34,273 nt of DNA from Clostridia bacterium (GCA_003246365.1 QKAN01000021.1:1-34273); one strand, 5' to 3'. Shown: positions 1 to 7,866, counted from the first letter of the stretch. The notes: generated from the sequence alone by a model not told the origin. Numbers and translations are program-made.

Positions 1-256
1 AGAGGATGTTCTTATATAATATGCTGGCAATGTCGATTGTTAACGATGGACTATAAGCAACATCAATCAAGCGTTATTTATTTTCGCACTACTTATTTGA
101 CTTGAAAGAACATTATATGTTTGAGCGGCTACATCCTTCATAAGCCAGCCGAATTTTCAGAAAAATTCTAACTTCTGCTCGTTAGTTGTCCATTCTTGAA
201 ACGTGCGCATCATTCTTTCGAACCGATTTTTACCAAAAACGATGAATTCTGTAAAC
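1..256. other. Left-end stretch without a supported gene
   Basis: No open frame here has a start, a ribosome binding site and a recognisable product. On the minus strand, one frame immediately downstream of the DUF2798 gene reads as protein-like text broken by in-frame stops, including MMRTFQEWTTNEQK and, after a stop, MKDVAAQTYNVLSSQ. This could be a decayed gene or chance. The stretch is AT-rich, like the accessory DNA to its right. Confidence 0.4.
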
Positions 257-754
257 TTAGGCGGTCTCCATAGATTTCGCGTCATTTCGTTGATGCAACT
301 TCAACATTACAAGCCGTGCTATAGGCTGGGCGATACAAGCCTCGACAACAAATGAGATTGCTGCATTGCGTGGCCACTTGTAGAAGAAAAAACGAATTGG
401 TTCAATGCTGATTTGTCGTGTTCCAATCCATGTGCCGACAACAGTTAGCAAAATTGAAATAAGAAATACAGTGCAGAGAATATTGATAGTTACGCGTGAA
501 CCGAAACTATCCTGTTCCTTTACGATGCGTGAGGTTAACCATTCAGCAGGCTTGTAAGTAATTAATACAACGGCAACTACAGCAATCCAAATCATTGGGA
601 TGACAGAGAGCGTGTCTGCCCAGACATGCAGATTGAATCCCAACTCAAAACAAGTGATCAACGGGGCTATGATGTTGACGGATATAATTGAGATCACTGC
701 CATAAACAATGCGAATTCCTTTTTGCTGCGTGGTAACTTCATGTAAAAATCCAT
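257..754 (-). CDS. DUF2798-like integral membrane protein
   Basis: A small membrane protein of 165 residues. Four hydrophobic segments are visible, arranged as two similar halves. Each half begins with a short basic stretch (KLPRSKKEFALF in the first, DSFGSRVTINIL in the second), the two-unit layout of DUF2798 proteins. The biochemical role of that family is unknown. I chose the ATG at 754 because GAGGAG lies 6 nt upstream; the longer frame starting at 832 has no ribosome binding site and would run through the promoter and palindrome. The gene stands alone. Its promoter overlaps a perfect inverted repeat, so it is probably under a dedicated repressor, but no regulator gene is adjacent. The assignment rests on recall of the family pattern and is moderate. 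Confidence 0.6.
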   Translation of the reverse strand: MDFYMKLPRSKKEFALFMAVISIISVNIIAPLITCFELGFNLHVWADTLSVIPMIWIAVVAVVLITYKPAEWLTSRIVKEQDSFGSRVTINILCTVFLISILLTVVGTWIGTRQISIEPIRFFFYKWPRNAAISFVVEACIAQPIARLVMLKLHQRNDAKSMETA

Positions 755-776
755 TAAATTCTCCTCATTAATTGTG

Positions 777-816
777 GGCATAAAATAAAGCACGAAACTT
801 GTCAAAGTTTCGTGCT
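777..816 (-). promoter_or_regulatory. Promoter with overlapping 28-bp palindrome
   Basis: On the minus strand TTGACA (805-800), a 17-bp spacer and TATGCC (782-777) form a good sigma-A promoter 23 nt upstream of the DUF2798 start codon. A perfect inverted repeat, AGCACGAAACTT-gtca-AAGTTTCGTGCT at 789-816, covers the -35 box and part of the spacer. This is the usual geometry of a TetR- or MarR-type operator. It could instead form an RNA hairpin in transcripts coming from upstream. Confidence 0.6.
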
Positions 817-995
817 GATTAATTATACGCACTTATTGCTCGATTATTAAAACAGAATTGACGAGAAAAGTCAATATAATGAATGCGAGTTCAATTACGC
901 AATTTTAAGGAGAGAAGCCATTTGAATTGGCTACAATAAACGGTAAAGGAAGGATAAGGGAATAATCTCTCAAATGGCATCAGCTCCTTTCGAGC

Positions 996-1023
996 ATAAG
1001 AAAACCCGCCTTGGTGAGGCGGG
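996..1023 (-). terminator. Rho-independent terminator after the Shedu gene
   Basis: On the minus strand CCCGCCT-CACCA-AGGCGGG is followed by TTTTCTTAT, 10 nt beyond the stop codon of the Shedu-type gene. Confidence 0.85.
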
Positions 1024-1032
1024 ATAGTTGCA

Positions 1033-2118
1033 TTACTGATCTTTACTCTTAAGTATTTCGAGTGTGTTTTTTGCTTTTTCAAGCAATTGCTGGTAAGTGA
1101 TTATTTGCATATTGTGATAAGAAGAATTCAGAATACGTAGGTACCTTTTTTCATCTTCGTTTAGGGGCTCTGCCGAACCAAATAGGATAATACCTTTCGG
1201 TCGAACAATTTTACAATTATTATCCCGTTGATACTCTTCGCTTTGACTTATTCCTTCTAGCTCGTAAATATAATTTTGTGTTTGAGCAGTAGCCTTAGTT
1301 AACTTTGAACTACAATAGTAGTTCTTATGACTTTCATCAAAATGAAACAATTTTTCCGTAGGGAGCTTAACTTCGATTACATCGATATAACTTTCGAAAT
1401 CTTGAGGCACCATATCCAGAATGTTTCGTGCGTTTATTTTTCCATTTTCAACGATATGCACATAATCGTTACCGAACATCCATATGTTTTCTTTTAGGAA
1501 CTTTTGTATTTCAACCTCGTTCTCAAAATCCCCATTGATAATTGCTTCAAGTCGTGCTACAGCGAGCTCCATTTTTTGAACTTGTAATAATTTATAAAAA
1601 TCATCAGTACTTCTAATGTTTGCTTTGATTAATTTGACAAATTGGCTTTCGGACATAAGCAAATCCGCTGGCTCTCTTTGGGGTTGTACAATTGGTATTC
1701 GAAGTTTGTGAGGTGCATCATATGAAAAAAGTTTGCTTAGATATTCATGCAGCGCAAACATTGCTTTAATATTAAGGGTGACTTCGTGTGATCCATAAGC
1801 ACCTTTGCCTGCCCGCCTTGAGATATGTAAAGCATTTATCGACTTGCCTTGAGCCGATTCCATCAGCCAACATTGATATTTTTGTTGTCCGCCTGCAGTT
1901 TCGTATAAAGTGATTTTTTCAAGCACATCAAACGCTATAGGCTTTTCTGTGCCTTCCGAGTCCTTTTCGGACAGATAAGACTCTTTTTCATCAAGCAAAA
2001 GCTCAACTTTACGATATGTTGACCCATCTTCCTTCGGCAGTGCTTTGCCTACAAGAATAACTCCTGTTTCCTTCTGATCATCATATTGCGGGTCAAAGCC
2101 TTTTTGATCGTCGGACAT
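1033..2118 (-). CDS. sduA: Shedu-type antiphage nuclease (SduA family, DUF4263)
   Basis: Shedu is a single-gene antiphage defence system whose conserved C-terminal domain (DUF4263) has a PD-(D/E)xK nuclease core. The 361-residue product shows this domain in its second half: FLKENIWMFG begins it, IDVIEVKLP (D246, E249, K251) matches the catalytic D...ExK strand, and a following Y-C-S-S-K-L-T-K-A-T-A-Q-T-Q segment matches the helix usual in the family. The N-terminal ~200 residues are a variable region with no domain I can name; Shedu N-termini are known to vary and to set specificity. I chose the ATG at 2118 (GGGAG 7 nt upstream) over a GTG at 2151 without a ribosome binding site. The gene has its own terminator and is AT-rich compared with the centre of the window, consistent with horizontal acquisition. 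The symbol is by family resemblance. Confidence 0.82.
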   Translation of the reverse strand: MSDDQKGFDPQYDDQKETGVILVGKALPKEDGSTYRKVELLLDEKESYLSEKDSEGTEKPIAFDVLEKITLYETAGGQQKYQCWLMESAQGKSINALHISRRAGKGAYGSHEVTLNIKAMFALHEYLSKLFSYDAPHKLRIPIVQPQREPADLLMSESQFVKLIKANIRSTDDFYKLLQVQKMELAVARLEAIINGDFENEVEIQKFLKENIWMFGNDYVHIVENGKINARNILDMVPQDFESYIDVIEVKLPTEKLFHFDESHKNYYCSSKLTKATAQTQNYIYELEGISQSEEYQRDNNCKIVRPKGIILFGSAEPLNEDEKRYLRILNSSYHNMQIITYQQLLEKAKNTLEILKSKDQ

Positions 2119-2314
2119 ACTCGTACTCCCGTCAGCTAGTGTTGTAGACACAAACTATTTTATCACACGAGACTACAGTTATTCTTATTATTTTAGTGCC
2201 ATGATTCTCCCGGTTTCGTCATCATCACCTGATACAACCGCGATTCCTTGTTGAAATGATCGAGTAACGGGAGGATAGTGTCGCCATACACGATCAGACC
2301 TTTTCGGTGCCGGT

Positions 2315-2410
2315 GTTTTGGCGACCAGCTGAGACCAGCAGACAAAGCAGCAAGCGATATGAAAAGTGTCTGCCGGATAATCGGCGAAATCCTTTCGCGC
2401 ACGCCAAAAC
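2315..2410. other. Intergenic region with nested inverted repeats
   Basis: Outer arms GTTTTGGCG (2315-2323) and CGCCAAAAC (2402-2410) pair perfectly. They enclose a 7-bp hairpin, GCAGACA (2338-2344) with TGTCTGC (2367-2373), and a 6-bp hairpin, GCGAAA (2384-2389) with TTTCGC (2393-2398). Together they could fold as a three-way junction. A terminator follows on the plus strand. A small structured RNA, a MITE-like remnant and chance are all possible. The short frames overlapping it have no ribosome binding sites. Confidence 0.35.
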
Positions 2411-2413
2411 AAC

Positions 2414-2447
2414 AAAAAACCGCCAAAATGCGGCTCTTTGTTTTTTT
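2414..2447. terminator. Bidirectional terminator
   Basis: CCGC (2420-2423) pairs with GCGG (2430-2433). The hairpin is flanked by T-runs on both strands: GTTTTTTT on plus and TTTTTT on minus. On the minus strand it ends the solute-binding protein transcript about 75 nt after the stop codon; on plus it would end any transcript from the structured stretch to its left. Confidence 0.65.
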
Positions 2448-2506
2448 ATGATTCCGAAGGAATCAATTGCACGGATGTTTTTGAGTTGCCAATTTCCGTA
2501 TCTACA

Positions 2507-3823
2507 TCAAGTGCTCGGCGCAAGGCTCCGCCAGTAGATCCAGTATGCTTTCACATCCGGATAAAAACTGTAGATTTCTTCGAAATCGGGATTTTTCAGG
2601 TTGGTCTCTTCGATGGAATACGGCGTTTTATCATAGATATAGTCATCCCGCACCGACCATTTTCCGACTTGATTGAAGGCATAAAGACAACCGCTTTGCC
2701 CGTCTTCGCCGCCAAGCATATACAGAATGAACAGCCGCGCGCCGGCGGGATTGTCGCTGTTTTTAACCGTGTAAATATAATCGCAAACTTTCAAAGCGGT
2801 ATATGGTTGAAGGCCGGTTACCCAACCGATGTTCAGTCCGTTGTCAATATTGACGAGCTTGCTGCCGGTACAAAGACCCAGCGTCGGCCCGTTTAGAGAT
2901 TTGTCTACCGCAGAAACCACCTGATCACCATCGTCCAGTTCTGTGATTTCCATCTGCGTGAAGCGCCAGAAAAGCTCCGCTCCGCCGTTGTTTTCGGGGA
3001 ATTCCATAATTCCGGAATTGTTTTGCAACGCATCCATATATGTGTATTCCAATGGTTCCCCATATTGCGTTTCATATTGCGCGGCGATCGAATCGCCGTC
3101 CACGATGAGTTGCGCCCAAAGCGCGGCATAATCTGGCGATGTAATGTCTTTCGTATAGATCGTCCAATATTGCTGATCCACGCCGTTTGCATCGATATAC
3201 GAGTGCGTAGCGGTATCATATCCCTGCACGATATCCCACCAGCTCGTCAGCGGGCAGCCGTCGGCGTAAACCTCCGTATTATAAAACCAGGGACAGCAAG
3301 TCACATAAACCGGCAAACCGTATGTAAGCAAACCCGAATCCACATGCGAGCAAACGCTGGCGGGATAGTAAATATCAAGGTAATCATACTGCACAAGTTC
3401 ATAAAAGATTTCGCCGCTGCAGTCTTTTACCTGCAATATGTCCGCGTTGATGTTACCCGTATCGGCTTCGGTTTCAATCCGATCCGCCACGGTATCCGTG
3501 TCCGACTCAATATACTCGATTCGACCGTCAAACTCCGGATAACTCTTAACAAATTTTCTGACGGCTACCTGCGCGGTCGACGTGGTGGCATAGATCGTAA
3601 TCGTTCCCGTTTCCTGCTTCGCTAGTTCGTATAACTCATCCATGCTCATGTTGTCATAATCCGGCTCATTGGCAGCGGATGCAGTGGCGCCGTTTTCTGC
3701 GACATTGGTATCCGCGGCAACCACATCTGATTCAGTTGCGGTTTTTGCGCAACCGGCAACCGCGAACGCGGAGAACAACAGCATAAATGCAATCAGGGAA
3801 GCGAGGACACGGTGTTTTTTCAT
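2507..3823 (-). CDS. Extracellular solute-binding lipoprotein of an ABC importer
   Basis: A 438-residue lipoprotein. The signal peptide ends in the lipobox AVAGC, with Cys25 as the lipidation site, followed by an acidic, Ala/Asn-rich linker. The mature part reads like a family 1 / Fe3+-type periplasmic binding protein: the first beta strand is GTITIYATTSTAQVAVRKF, then an extended two-lobe fold with WWDI and a WFYNTEVYAD segment typical of the hinge region. The substrate cannot be read from the sequence. No permease or ATPase gene is adjacent, so it either shares components encoded elsewhere or acts as a sensor. Two ATGs are adjacent; the one at 3823 has AAGGAG 7 nt upstream and is preferred over 3826. 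It is transcribed from a consensus promoter with a LacI-type operator at +1, so control by a small molecule, probably a sugar or nucleoside, is likely. Confidence 0.75.
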   Translation of the reverse strand: MKKHRVLASLIAFMLLFSAFAVAGCAKTATESDVVAADTNVAENGATASAANEPDYDNMSMDELYELAKQETGTITIYATTSTAQVAVRKFVKSYPEFDGRIEYIESDTDTVADRIETEADTGNINADILQVKDCSGEIFYELVQYDYLDIYYPASVCSHVDSGLLTYGLPVYVTCCPWFYNTEVYADGCPLTSWWDIVQGYDTATHSYIDANGVDQQYWTIYTKDITSPDYAALWAQLIVDGDSIAAQYETQYGEPLEYTYMDALQNNSGIMEFPENNGGAELFWRFTQMEITELDDGDQVVSAVDKSLNGPTLGLCTGSKLVNIDNGLNIGWVTGLQPYTALKVCDYIYTVKNSDNPAGARLFILYMLGGEDGQSGCLYAFNQVGKWSVRDDYIYDKTPYSIEETNLKNPDFEEIYSFYPDVKAYWIYWRSLAPST

Positions 3824-3996
3824 CATGAAACTCCTTTTGCAACAATAGTGAAAACCAGATACGGTATAGTTCATCCAGCCGGATAATTCGATGTAAAGTT
3901 ATTCGGATTGTATTTTGCGAAAGAGAATTAGGCTGCAATTCTGCAATGAGACTTGAAAAACAACTTGACGTAAGAGATAAAAACTATAGGAAAACA

Positions 3997-4014
3997 AACG
4001 CAAACGTTTGCGTT
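3997..4014. promoter_or_regulatory. LacI/GalR-type operator, perfect 18-bp palindrome
   Basis: The sequence aacgcaaacgtttgcgtt is a perfect palindrome with the central CG and the form GCAAACGTTTGC typical of LacI-family sites such as those of PurR, CytR and CcpA. It lies just downstream of the -10 box, across the predicted start of transcription, where a bound repressor would block initiation. Confidence 0.8.
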
Positions 4015-4015
4015 A

Positions 4016-4044
4016 ATTATATCGACAAATGGCCAAAATGTCAA
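4016..4044 (-). promoter_or_regulatory. Consensus sigma-A promoter of the solute-binding protein gene
   Basis: On the minus strand TTGACA (4044-4039), a spacer of exactly 17 bp and TATAAT (4021-4016) match the vegetative consensus at all twelve positions. Transcription should start near 4009, giving a leader of about 185 nt. So strong a promoter suggests high expression when the adjacent operator is free. Confidence 0.85.
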
Positions 4045-4140
4045 GGCGGTGGATGTCTTTATAGTTTCAGAGCAGAAGTGAAACTGCGTGCAGCGTGAAA
4101 AACATATGCGAGAAAAACAATAGAGCACGTGTAGAGATAT

Positions 4141-4164
4141 AAAAAACACCACCCTGAAGGATGG
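4141..4164 (-). terminator. Terminator of the O-acyltransferase operon
   Basis: On the minus strand CCATCC-TTCA-GGGTGG (one T-G pair) is followed by TGTTTTTTAT, about 30 nt past the SGNH-like gene's stop codon. Confidence 0.7.
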
Positions 4165-4195
4165 CATTTTTATCGCTTGTTTTGTTAGGAAGCGA

Positions 4196-5134
4196 TTAAT
4201 TTGGAGCAGTTTCATCCGGCATCGGAACAGCGCCGCTCAGCAACAGATCGGTAAACAACAGAGCGCCCTCGCTGTTGAGGTGTGTGCTGTTGATGAACAG
4301 ATCATAGCGATCGATGAACCTTGAATCCCTTGAAAAATCGAGATACGCAATTCCCTGCTCTGCGGTAAATTCTTCCAGAAAAGACAACTGCATTGCGAGG
4401 AAATCCTGCGGAATGATATCGTCGTACTCGCGTAAAAATGGTGTTGTAATCAAAACAGGCGTGATATTGTGCTCTTTGCACAAGGCGACCATACGCGTCA
4501 AACAATCAACATTTTCGCTGCGGAGAACATATCCGCCGTCTGTTTGATACATGAGGATATGCCCCTCAAGCGTGGTTTCGGCATCGTTTCGCGCTTCGTC
4601 AGAATTTGTCTGCCGGTCTGCAACTTCGTCGAATTCGTCAACATCCCAATGATCCGCCAGCCAGCTTGGGTAATACAATCCGGGCGACATCGCCGCCAGC
4701 CATTCCCGCCAGGAAAAGTCGATGATTAAATCCCGACGCATAAAATAATAGAAACGGCGGTTCAGCGCGAGGATATCGCTGCGGGTGGAAGGTTCGGCAA
4801 TCAGCGAAAAGGAAGAAATCGGGATATAGAGCGTCGCGCCCTCTGCAAAGCGGTCGATATAGTTTTCCAGCACGCGCTCATCCTGCTCAAGCGTTTGATA
4901 GCCGTAGGCAAGATTCGCCGTGGCCAGCTCCGGATGGTTCAGGTAGGAAAACCCGTTTTGTCCGTGACTGCTGCCTAAATTTGCGATTTGAATCTGAGCC
5001 GGAACATTTAGAAATCGCTTCGCATAAGCCGGCGTGAGACTGCCCTTTACCAAATAAAACGCCAGGTTCGCGAAACCGGCGACGACCGCGCAAATCAATA
5101 GCAAAACGATCAGTTTTTTAAAAAACAACTTCAT
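4196..5134 (-). CDS. SGNH-like membrane-anchored partner of an MBOAT acyltransferase
   Basis: A 312-residue protein with an N-terminal signal anchor (residues 8-29) and an extracytoplasmic domain. In alginate, cellulose and teichoic-acid acylation, an SGNH-fold protein such as AlgJ, AlgX or DltD works with an MBOAT protein to transfer acyl groups at the cell surface. The first SGNH block is visible as LGSSHG (Ser56 as possible nucleophile). The last block is NSTHLN (His285), where the usual DxxH aspartate is replaced by Asn282. The start codon at 5134 has AGGAG 6 nt upstream, overlapping the stop of the upstream MBOAT gene, so the two are probably translationally coupled. The acceptor (exopolysaccharide, wall polymer or teichoic acid) is unknown. 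With the catalytic aspartate absent, the protein might be a low-activity or acceptor-binding variant. Confidence 0.7.
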   Translation of the reverse strand: MKLFFKKLIVLLLICAVVAGFANLAFYLVKGSLTPAYAKRFLNVPAQIQIANLGSSHGQNGFSYLNHPELATANLAYGYQTLEQDERVLENYIDRFAEGATLYIPISSFSLIAEPSTRSDILALNRRFYYFMRRDLIIDFSWREWLAAMSPGLYYPSWLADHWDVDEFDEVADRQTNSDEARNDAETTLEGHILMYQTDGGYVLRSENVDCLTRMVALCKEHNITPVLITTPFLREYDDIIPQDFLAMQLSFLEEFTAEQGIAYLDFSRDSRFIDRYDLFINSTHLNSEGALLFTDLLLSGAVPMPDETAPN

Positions 5135-5143
5135 GCGCGTCTC

Positions 5144-6625
5144 CTAAAACTGGAAGTAGATAAACTCTGTGCCGCCGCCCGCGCCCGGGAAAAACAGAAT
5201 GAACCATATCAGCGCCAGATATACCGTCCAACGGAACACGGGCGACCATTTCGATATGGAAGCAAAGGCATCTTTGCGGCGGTTGAACGCGTCAAATACG
5301 GCAAGCAGGCCAACCGGGAACAGCCGCACGACCAAATCGAACCGGTCGATGCCAAGCTGGATGGCGGCTTCTTCGAAATATTGCGACGGAGAGCTGATTC
5401 CATCAAACACATGGCTTAACCCGTAAACCGCGTCGGAAAGACTGTTTGCGCGGAAGAAAACCCACGCAAAGCAGACCAAAATAAACGTTAAAATAATTTG
5501 TCCTGCCGAATGGAGCGTCTGCGAAACGCGGTTGCCCTGCGCCGGAATGGCGGCATGCGGCATGAATTTTCGCAGCAGGGTTTCGACGATAATATAGAAA
5601 CCATGCAGTGCGCCCCAGCAAACGAACGTCCAGTTTGCGCCGTGCCATAGTCCGCTCAGCAAAAATGTGATCATCAGGTTGATCAAATGCCTCGCCAGCT
5701 TGGTTCTGTTTCCGCCGAGGGGAATGTAAACATAATCCCGAAACCAGGTGGATAACGAAATGTGCCAGCGGCTCCAAAATTCGCGCACCGAATGCGAAAA
5801 ATACGGGCTGTCGAAGTTTTTCATAAGCTTGACGCCGAGCAGTTTGGCAGAGCCGATTGCGATATCGGAATATCCCGAAAAGTCGCAGTAAATCTGAATT
5901 GCAAACGACAGCGTCGCGATCACGAACGAAAACCCGTGATGCGTAGGCAGATCGTTATAAACCGTATTGACATAAACGGAAAGCGTATCTGCGATCACAA
6001 TCTTTTTAAACAAACCGAGCGCAATCCATTTTAATCCGGCAATACCCTCGTCGGAGTCAAACGTTCTTTTGGCACGCAACTGCGGAATCAAATGATCCGA
6101 ACGTTCGATTGGGCCTGCTACAAGCTGCGGGAAAAAAGAGACATAAAGCGCATAATACCCAAGGTGTTTTTCCGCTGAAATCCTGCCGCGATAAACGTCA
6201 ACGACATAACTGAGCGTTTGAAATGTATAAAACGATATTCCCACCGGCAGAACGAGCTTGAGAGTAAATTCCTGCGCGGGCAGCGAAAAAGCGCGAAGAA
6301 GCGAAGTAACGGAAACGCTGAAAAAGTTGAAGTATTTATAGAAGAACAAAACGCCAAAGCAGATGACCAGCGCAAGAATCATAAACAGTTTCGATAAATG
6401 CGCTTTTCTGCCTTCGGCGCCCCGGAAATGCTCGATGAGAAGACCGCACGAATAGGAAACAAGCGTCGTGAGCGCGATTAGTACGACAAGCTCCGGATTC
6501 CAACTCATGTAAAAATAGTAGCTGGCGATCAACAACATGATCCAGCGGAAGCGATTGGGCAGCAGCCAATGCAGCGCAAAAACAAGAACAAGGAATATCG
6601 CGTAAGGGAGGGAGTTGAAAAGCAT
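5144..6625 (-). CDS. MBOAT-family membrane O-acyltransferase (AlgI/DltB-like)
   Basis: A 493-residue polytopic membrane enzyme that should move acyl groups, usually acetyl, from a cytoplasmic donor across the membrane for O-acylation of a surface glycopolymer. Family hallmarks are all present: LFNSLPYAIFL at the N-terminus, LPVGISFYTFQTLSY, a VAGPIER segment, YCDFSGYSDIAIG, the FWSRWHISLS motif, and SGLWHGANW with the invariant catalytic His at about residue 328. Length is normal for the family. I start at the ATG at 6625, with GGAGG 11 nt upstream; a TTG at 6643 would begin inside the ribosome binding site. It is the first gene of a two-gene operon with the SGNH-like partner. No polysaccharide synthase is next to it, so the acceptor must be made by genes elsewhere. 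Confidence 0.92.
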   Translation of the reverse strand: MLFNSLPYAIFLVLVFALHWLLPNRFRWIMLLIASYYFYMSWNPELVVLIALTTLVSYSCGLLIEHFRGAEGRKAHLSKLFMILALVICFGVLFFYKYFNFFSVSVTSLLRAFSLPAQEFTLKLVLPVGISFYTFQTLSYVVDVYRGRISAEKHLGYYALYVSFFPQLVAGPIERSDHLIPQLRAKRTFDSDEGIAGLKWIALGLFKKIVIADTLSVYVNTVYNDLPTHHGFSFVIATLSFAIQIYCDFSGYSDIAIGSAKLLGVKLMKNFDSPYFSHSVREFWSRWHISLSTWFRDYVYIPLGGNRTKLARHLINLMITFLLSGLWHGANWTFVCWGALHGFYIIVETLLRKFMPHAAIPAQGNRVSQTLHSAGQIILTFILVCFAWVFFRANSLSDAVYGLSHVFDGISSPSQYFEEAAIQLGIDRFDLVVRLFPVGLLAVFDAFNRRKDAFASISKWSPVFRWTVYLALIWFILFFPGAGGGTEFIYFQF

Positions 6626-6732
6626 AAGGTCTCGTTCCTCCAATTTTGCTGCAAAATAAAGTCAATTCCAGAGCGTAATCGCGCTTATATCGAAATACGG
6701 GAAAAGGTCTCCGACTGGAGAACATTCGAATT

Positions 6733-6760
6733 ATTATATCATAACCTTATGTGAGTTCAA
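6733..6760 (-). promoter_or_regulatory. Probable promoter of the O-acyltransferase operon
   Basis: On the minus strand TTGAAC (6760-6755), a 16-bp spacer and TATAAT (6738-6733) lie about 110 nt upstream of the MBOAT start codon. The -10 box is perfect; the -35 box matches at four of six positions. Confidence 0.55.
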
Positions 6761-6820
6761 TGCAGGATAGATTGTATGCGCAGCAAATGTATCAGCAGAT
6801 GAAAAAAGAAGGATGTTGCT

Positions 6821-7705
6821 TTATTGTTTCGTCTTACGCAAGCGGTCGAGCGAGGCGACCAGAGAGCCGCCCGCAATCAGCAGACAGGCTACTACCAGAT
6901 TCATGTGAAACATAGCGCGATGAAAGAGAATCAATAATGCGCTGGAAAGCAAAGGCGCAATGTATGCAAGCGTACCGAGCAGTTTAATATTGCCGCGCTT
7001 CATTCCTTCGTCCCAGGCGAAAAACGCGAGGCCAACCGGCCCGATGCCAAGCGCGAAAACGGCCAGCCACTCGGTTGGCTTGGGGACAACTGTTGTTTCG
7101 AAGAGGACATGGCAAATCAAGGAAAGCACGGCGGTGACGCCGCAAAACGCGCCGATGAGCACGGTTGGTATGTCCTTGTTTTTCCGGGAAACGACGGAGT
7201 AAACCGACCAAATAATTGCGCAGGCAAGCGCAAGCGCGTACCCCATGATATAGGCGGGATTTAACTGAATGGAGCCGTTGCTCTGCAGTAAGACAAACAC
7301 ACCGCAGAATCCGAGCACGACGCCAAGCAGATGGAACCAGCGAAGTCGCTCTCCGGGAAGAAACGAGGAAAACAGCACAATCAGGACTGGCCAGAGATAA
7401 GCAATCAGACTTACTTCAATCGACGGCGCGCTTTTCATCGCCATGAAGTACAGCGCGTGATATCCAAACAGTCCGAATATGCCGTTGAGCCAAACGGACA
7501 GCGGTTGTTTCAAACAGCGAAAATCAGCGCCGGAGCGGATGAAATAAACCGTTCCGGCGAGGAACGCGAGGAAAAACGTCATGGCGGTCAGCTGAAAAGG
7601 CGGAATCTCGCCGGAAAAAGAAGTAAAAAGCGCCAACATTCCCCAGAATAGAATGGCGCTGAATCCGATGAAGGTTGATTTGCGGTTGGAATTTAAATCG
7701 TGCAC
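6821..7705 (-). CDS. DMT-superfamily exporter, EamA domains (YddG-like)
   Basis: A 294-residue protein with ten predicted membrane helices in two EamA halves, the normal form of drug/metabolite transporters that export amino acids or other small metabolites. The first half contains FGYHALYFMAMKSAPSIEVSL followed by IAYLWPVLIVLFS; the A-Y-L-W-P block resembles the aromatic amino acid exporter YddG. The second half begins near YIMGYALALACAIIWSVYSV and has the usual GIGPVGLAFFAWDEGMKRG block. The start is a GTG at 7705 with AGGA about 7 nt upstream; no ATG competes. A TATAAT box about 105 nt upstream gives it its own weak promoter, so it need not be co-transcribed with the ABC pair. Substrate unknown. 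Confidence 0.82.
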   Translation of the reverse strand: MHDLNSNRKSTFIGFSAILFWGMLALFTSFSGEIPPFQLTAMTFFLAFLAGTVYFIRSGADFRCLKQPLSVWLNGIFGLFGYHALYFMAMKSAPSIEVSLIAYLWPVLIVLFSSFLPGERLRWFHLLGVVLGFCGVFVLLQSNGSIQLNPAYIMGYALALACAIIWSVYSVVSRKNKDIPTVLIGAFCGVTAVLSLICHVLFETTVVPKPTEWLAVFALGIGPVGLAFFAWDEGMKRGNIKLLGTLAYIAPLLSSALLILFHRAMFHMNLVVACLLIAGGSLVASLDRLRKTKQ

Positions 7706-7809
7706 GTTGTAGTCCTGCTTCTTTGGAATTGGGTTGATGCTGATCGATGGCAGTCGTATACCAATTTTGATCGAATTCGTTCAGTGGCAAGCGGCGACAA
7801 CCAAAGTTC

Positions 7810-7837
7810 ATTATATTCGTATTCCGGACGGAAGCAA
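7810..7837 (-). promoter_or_regulatory. Weak promoter for the DMT exporter
   Basis: On the minus strand TTGCTT (7837-7832), 16 bp and TATAAT (7815-7810). The -10 box is perfect and the -35 box poor. It sits between the ABC pair and the exporter gene. Confidence 0.4.
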
Positions 7838-7866
7838 GTGCAAAAGTAATTTCGCAGGGAGAGAAA

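Noticed and set aside
891-1082. Minus-strand frame of 63 residues
   Set aside because: It runs through the terminator of the Shedu gene and overlaps its coding end in another frame.
2193-2426. Minus-strand frame of 77 residues upstream of the Shedu gene
   Set aside because: Its ATG lies inside the terminator hairpin, there is no ribosome binding site, and the product resembles no family; it overlaps the inverted-repeat stretch.
3928-4215. Minus-strand frame of 95 residues upstream of the solute-binding protein
   Set aside because: It covers the consensus promoter, the LacI-type operator and a terminator; no ribosome binding site.
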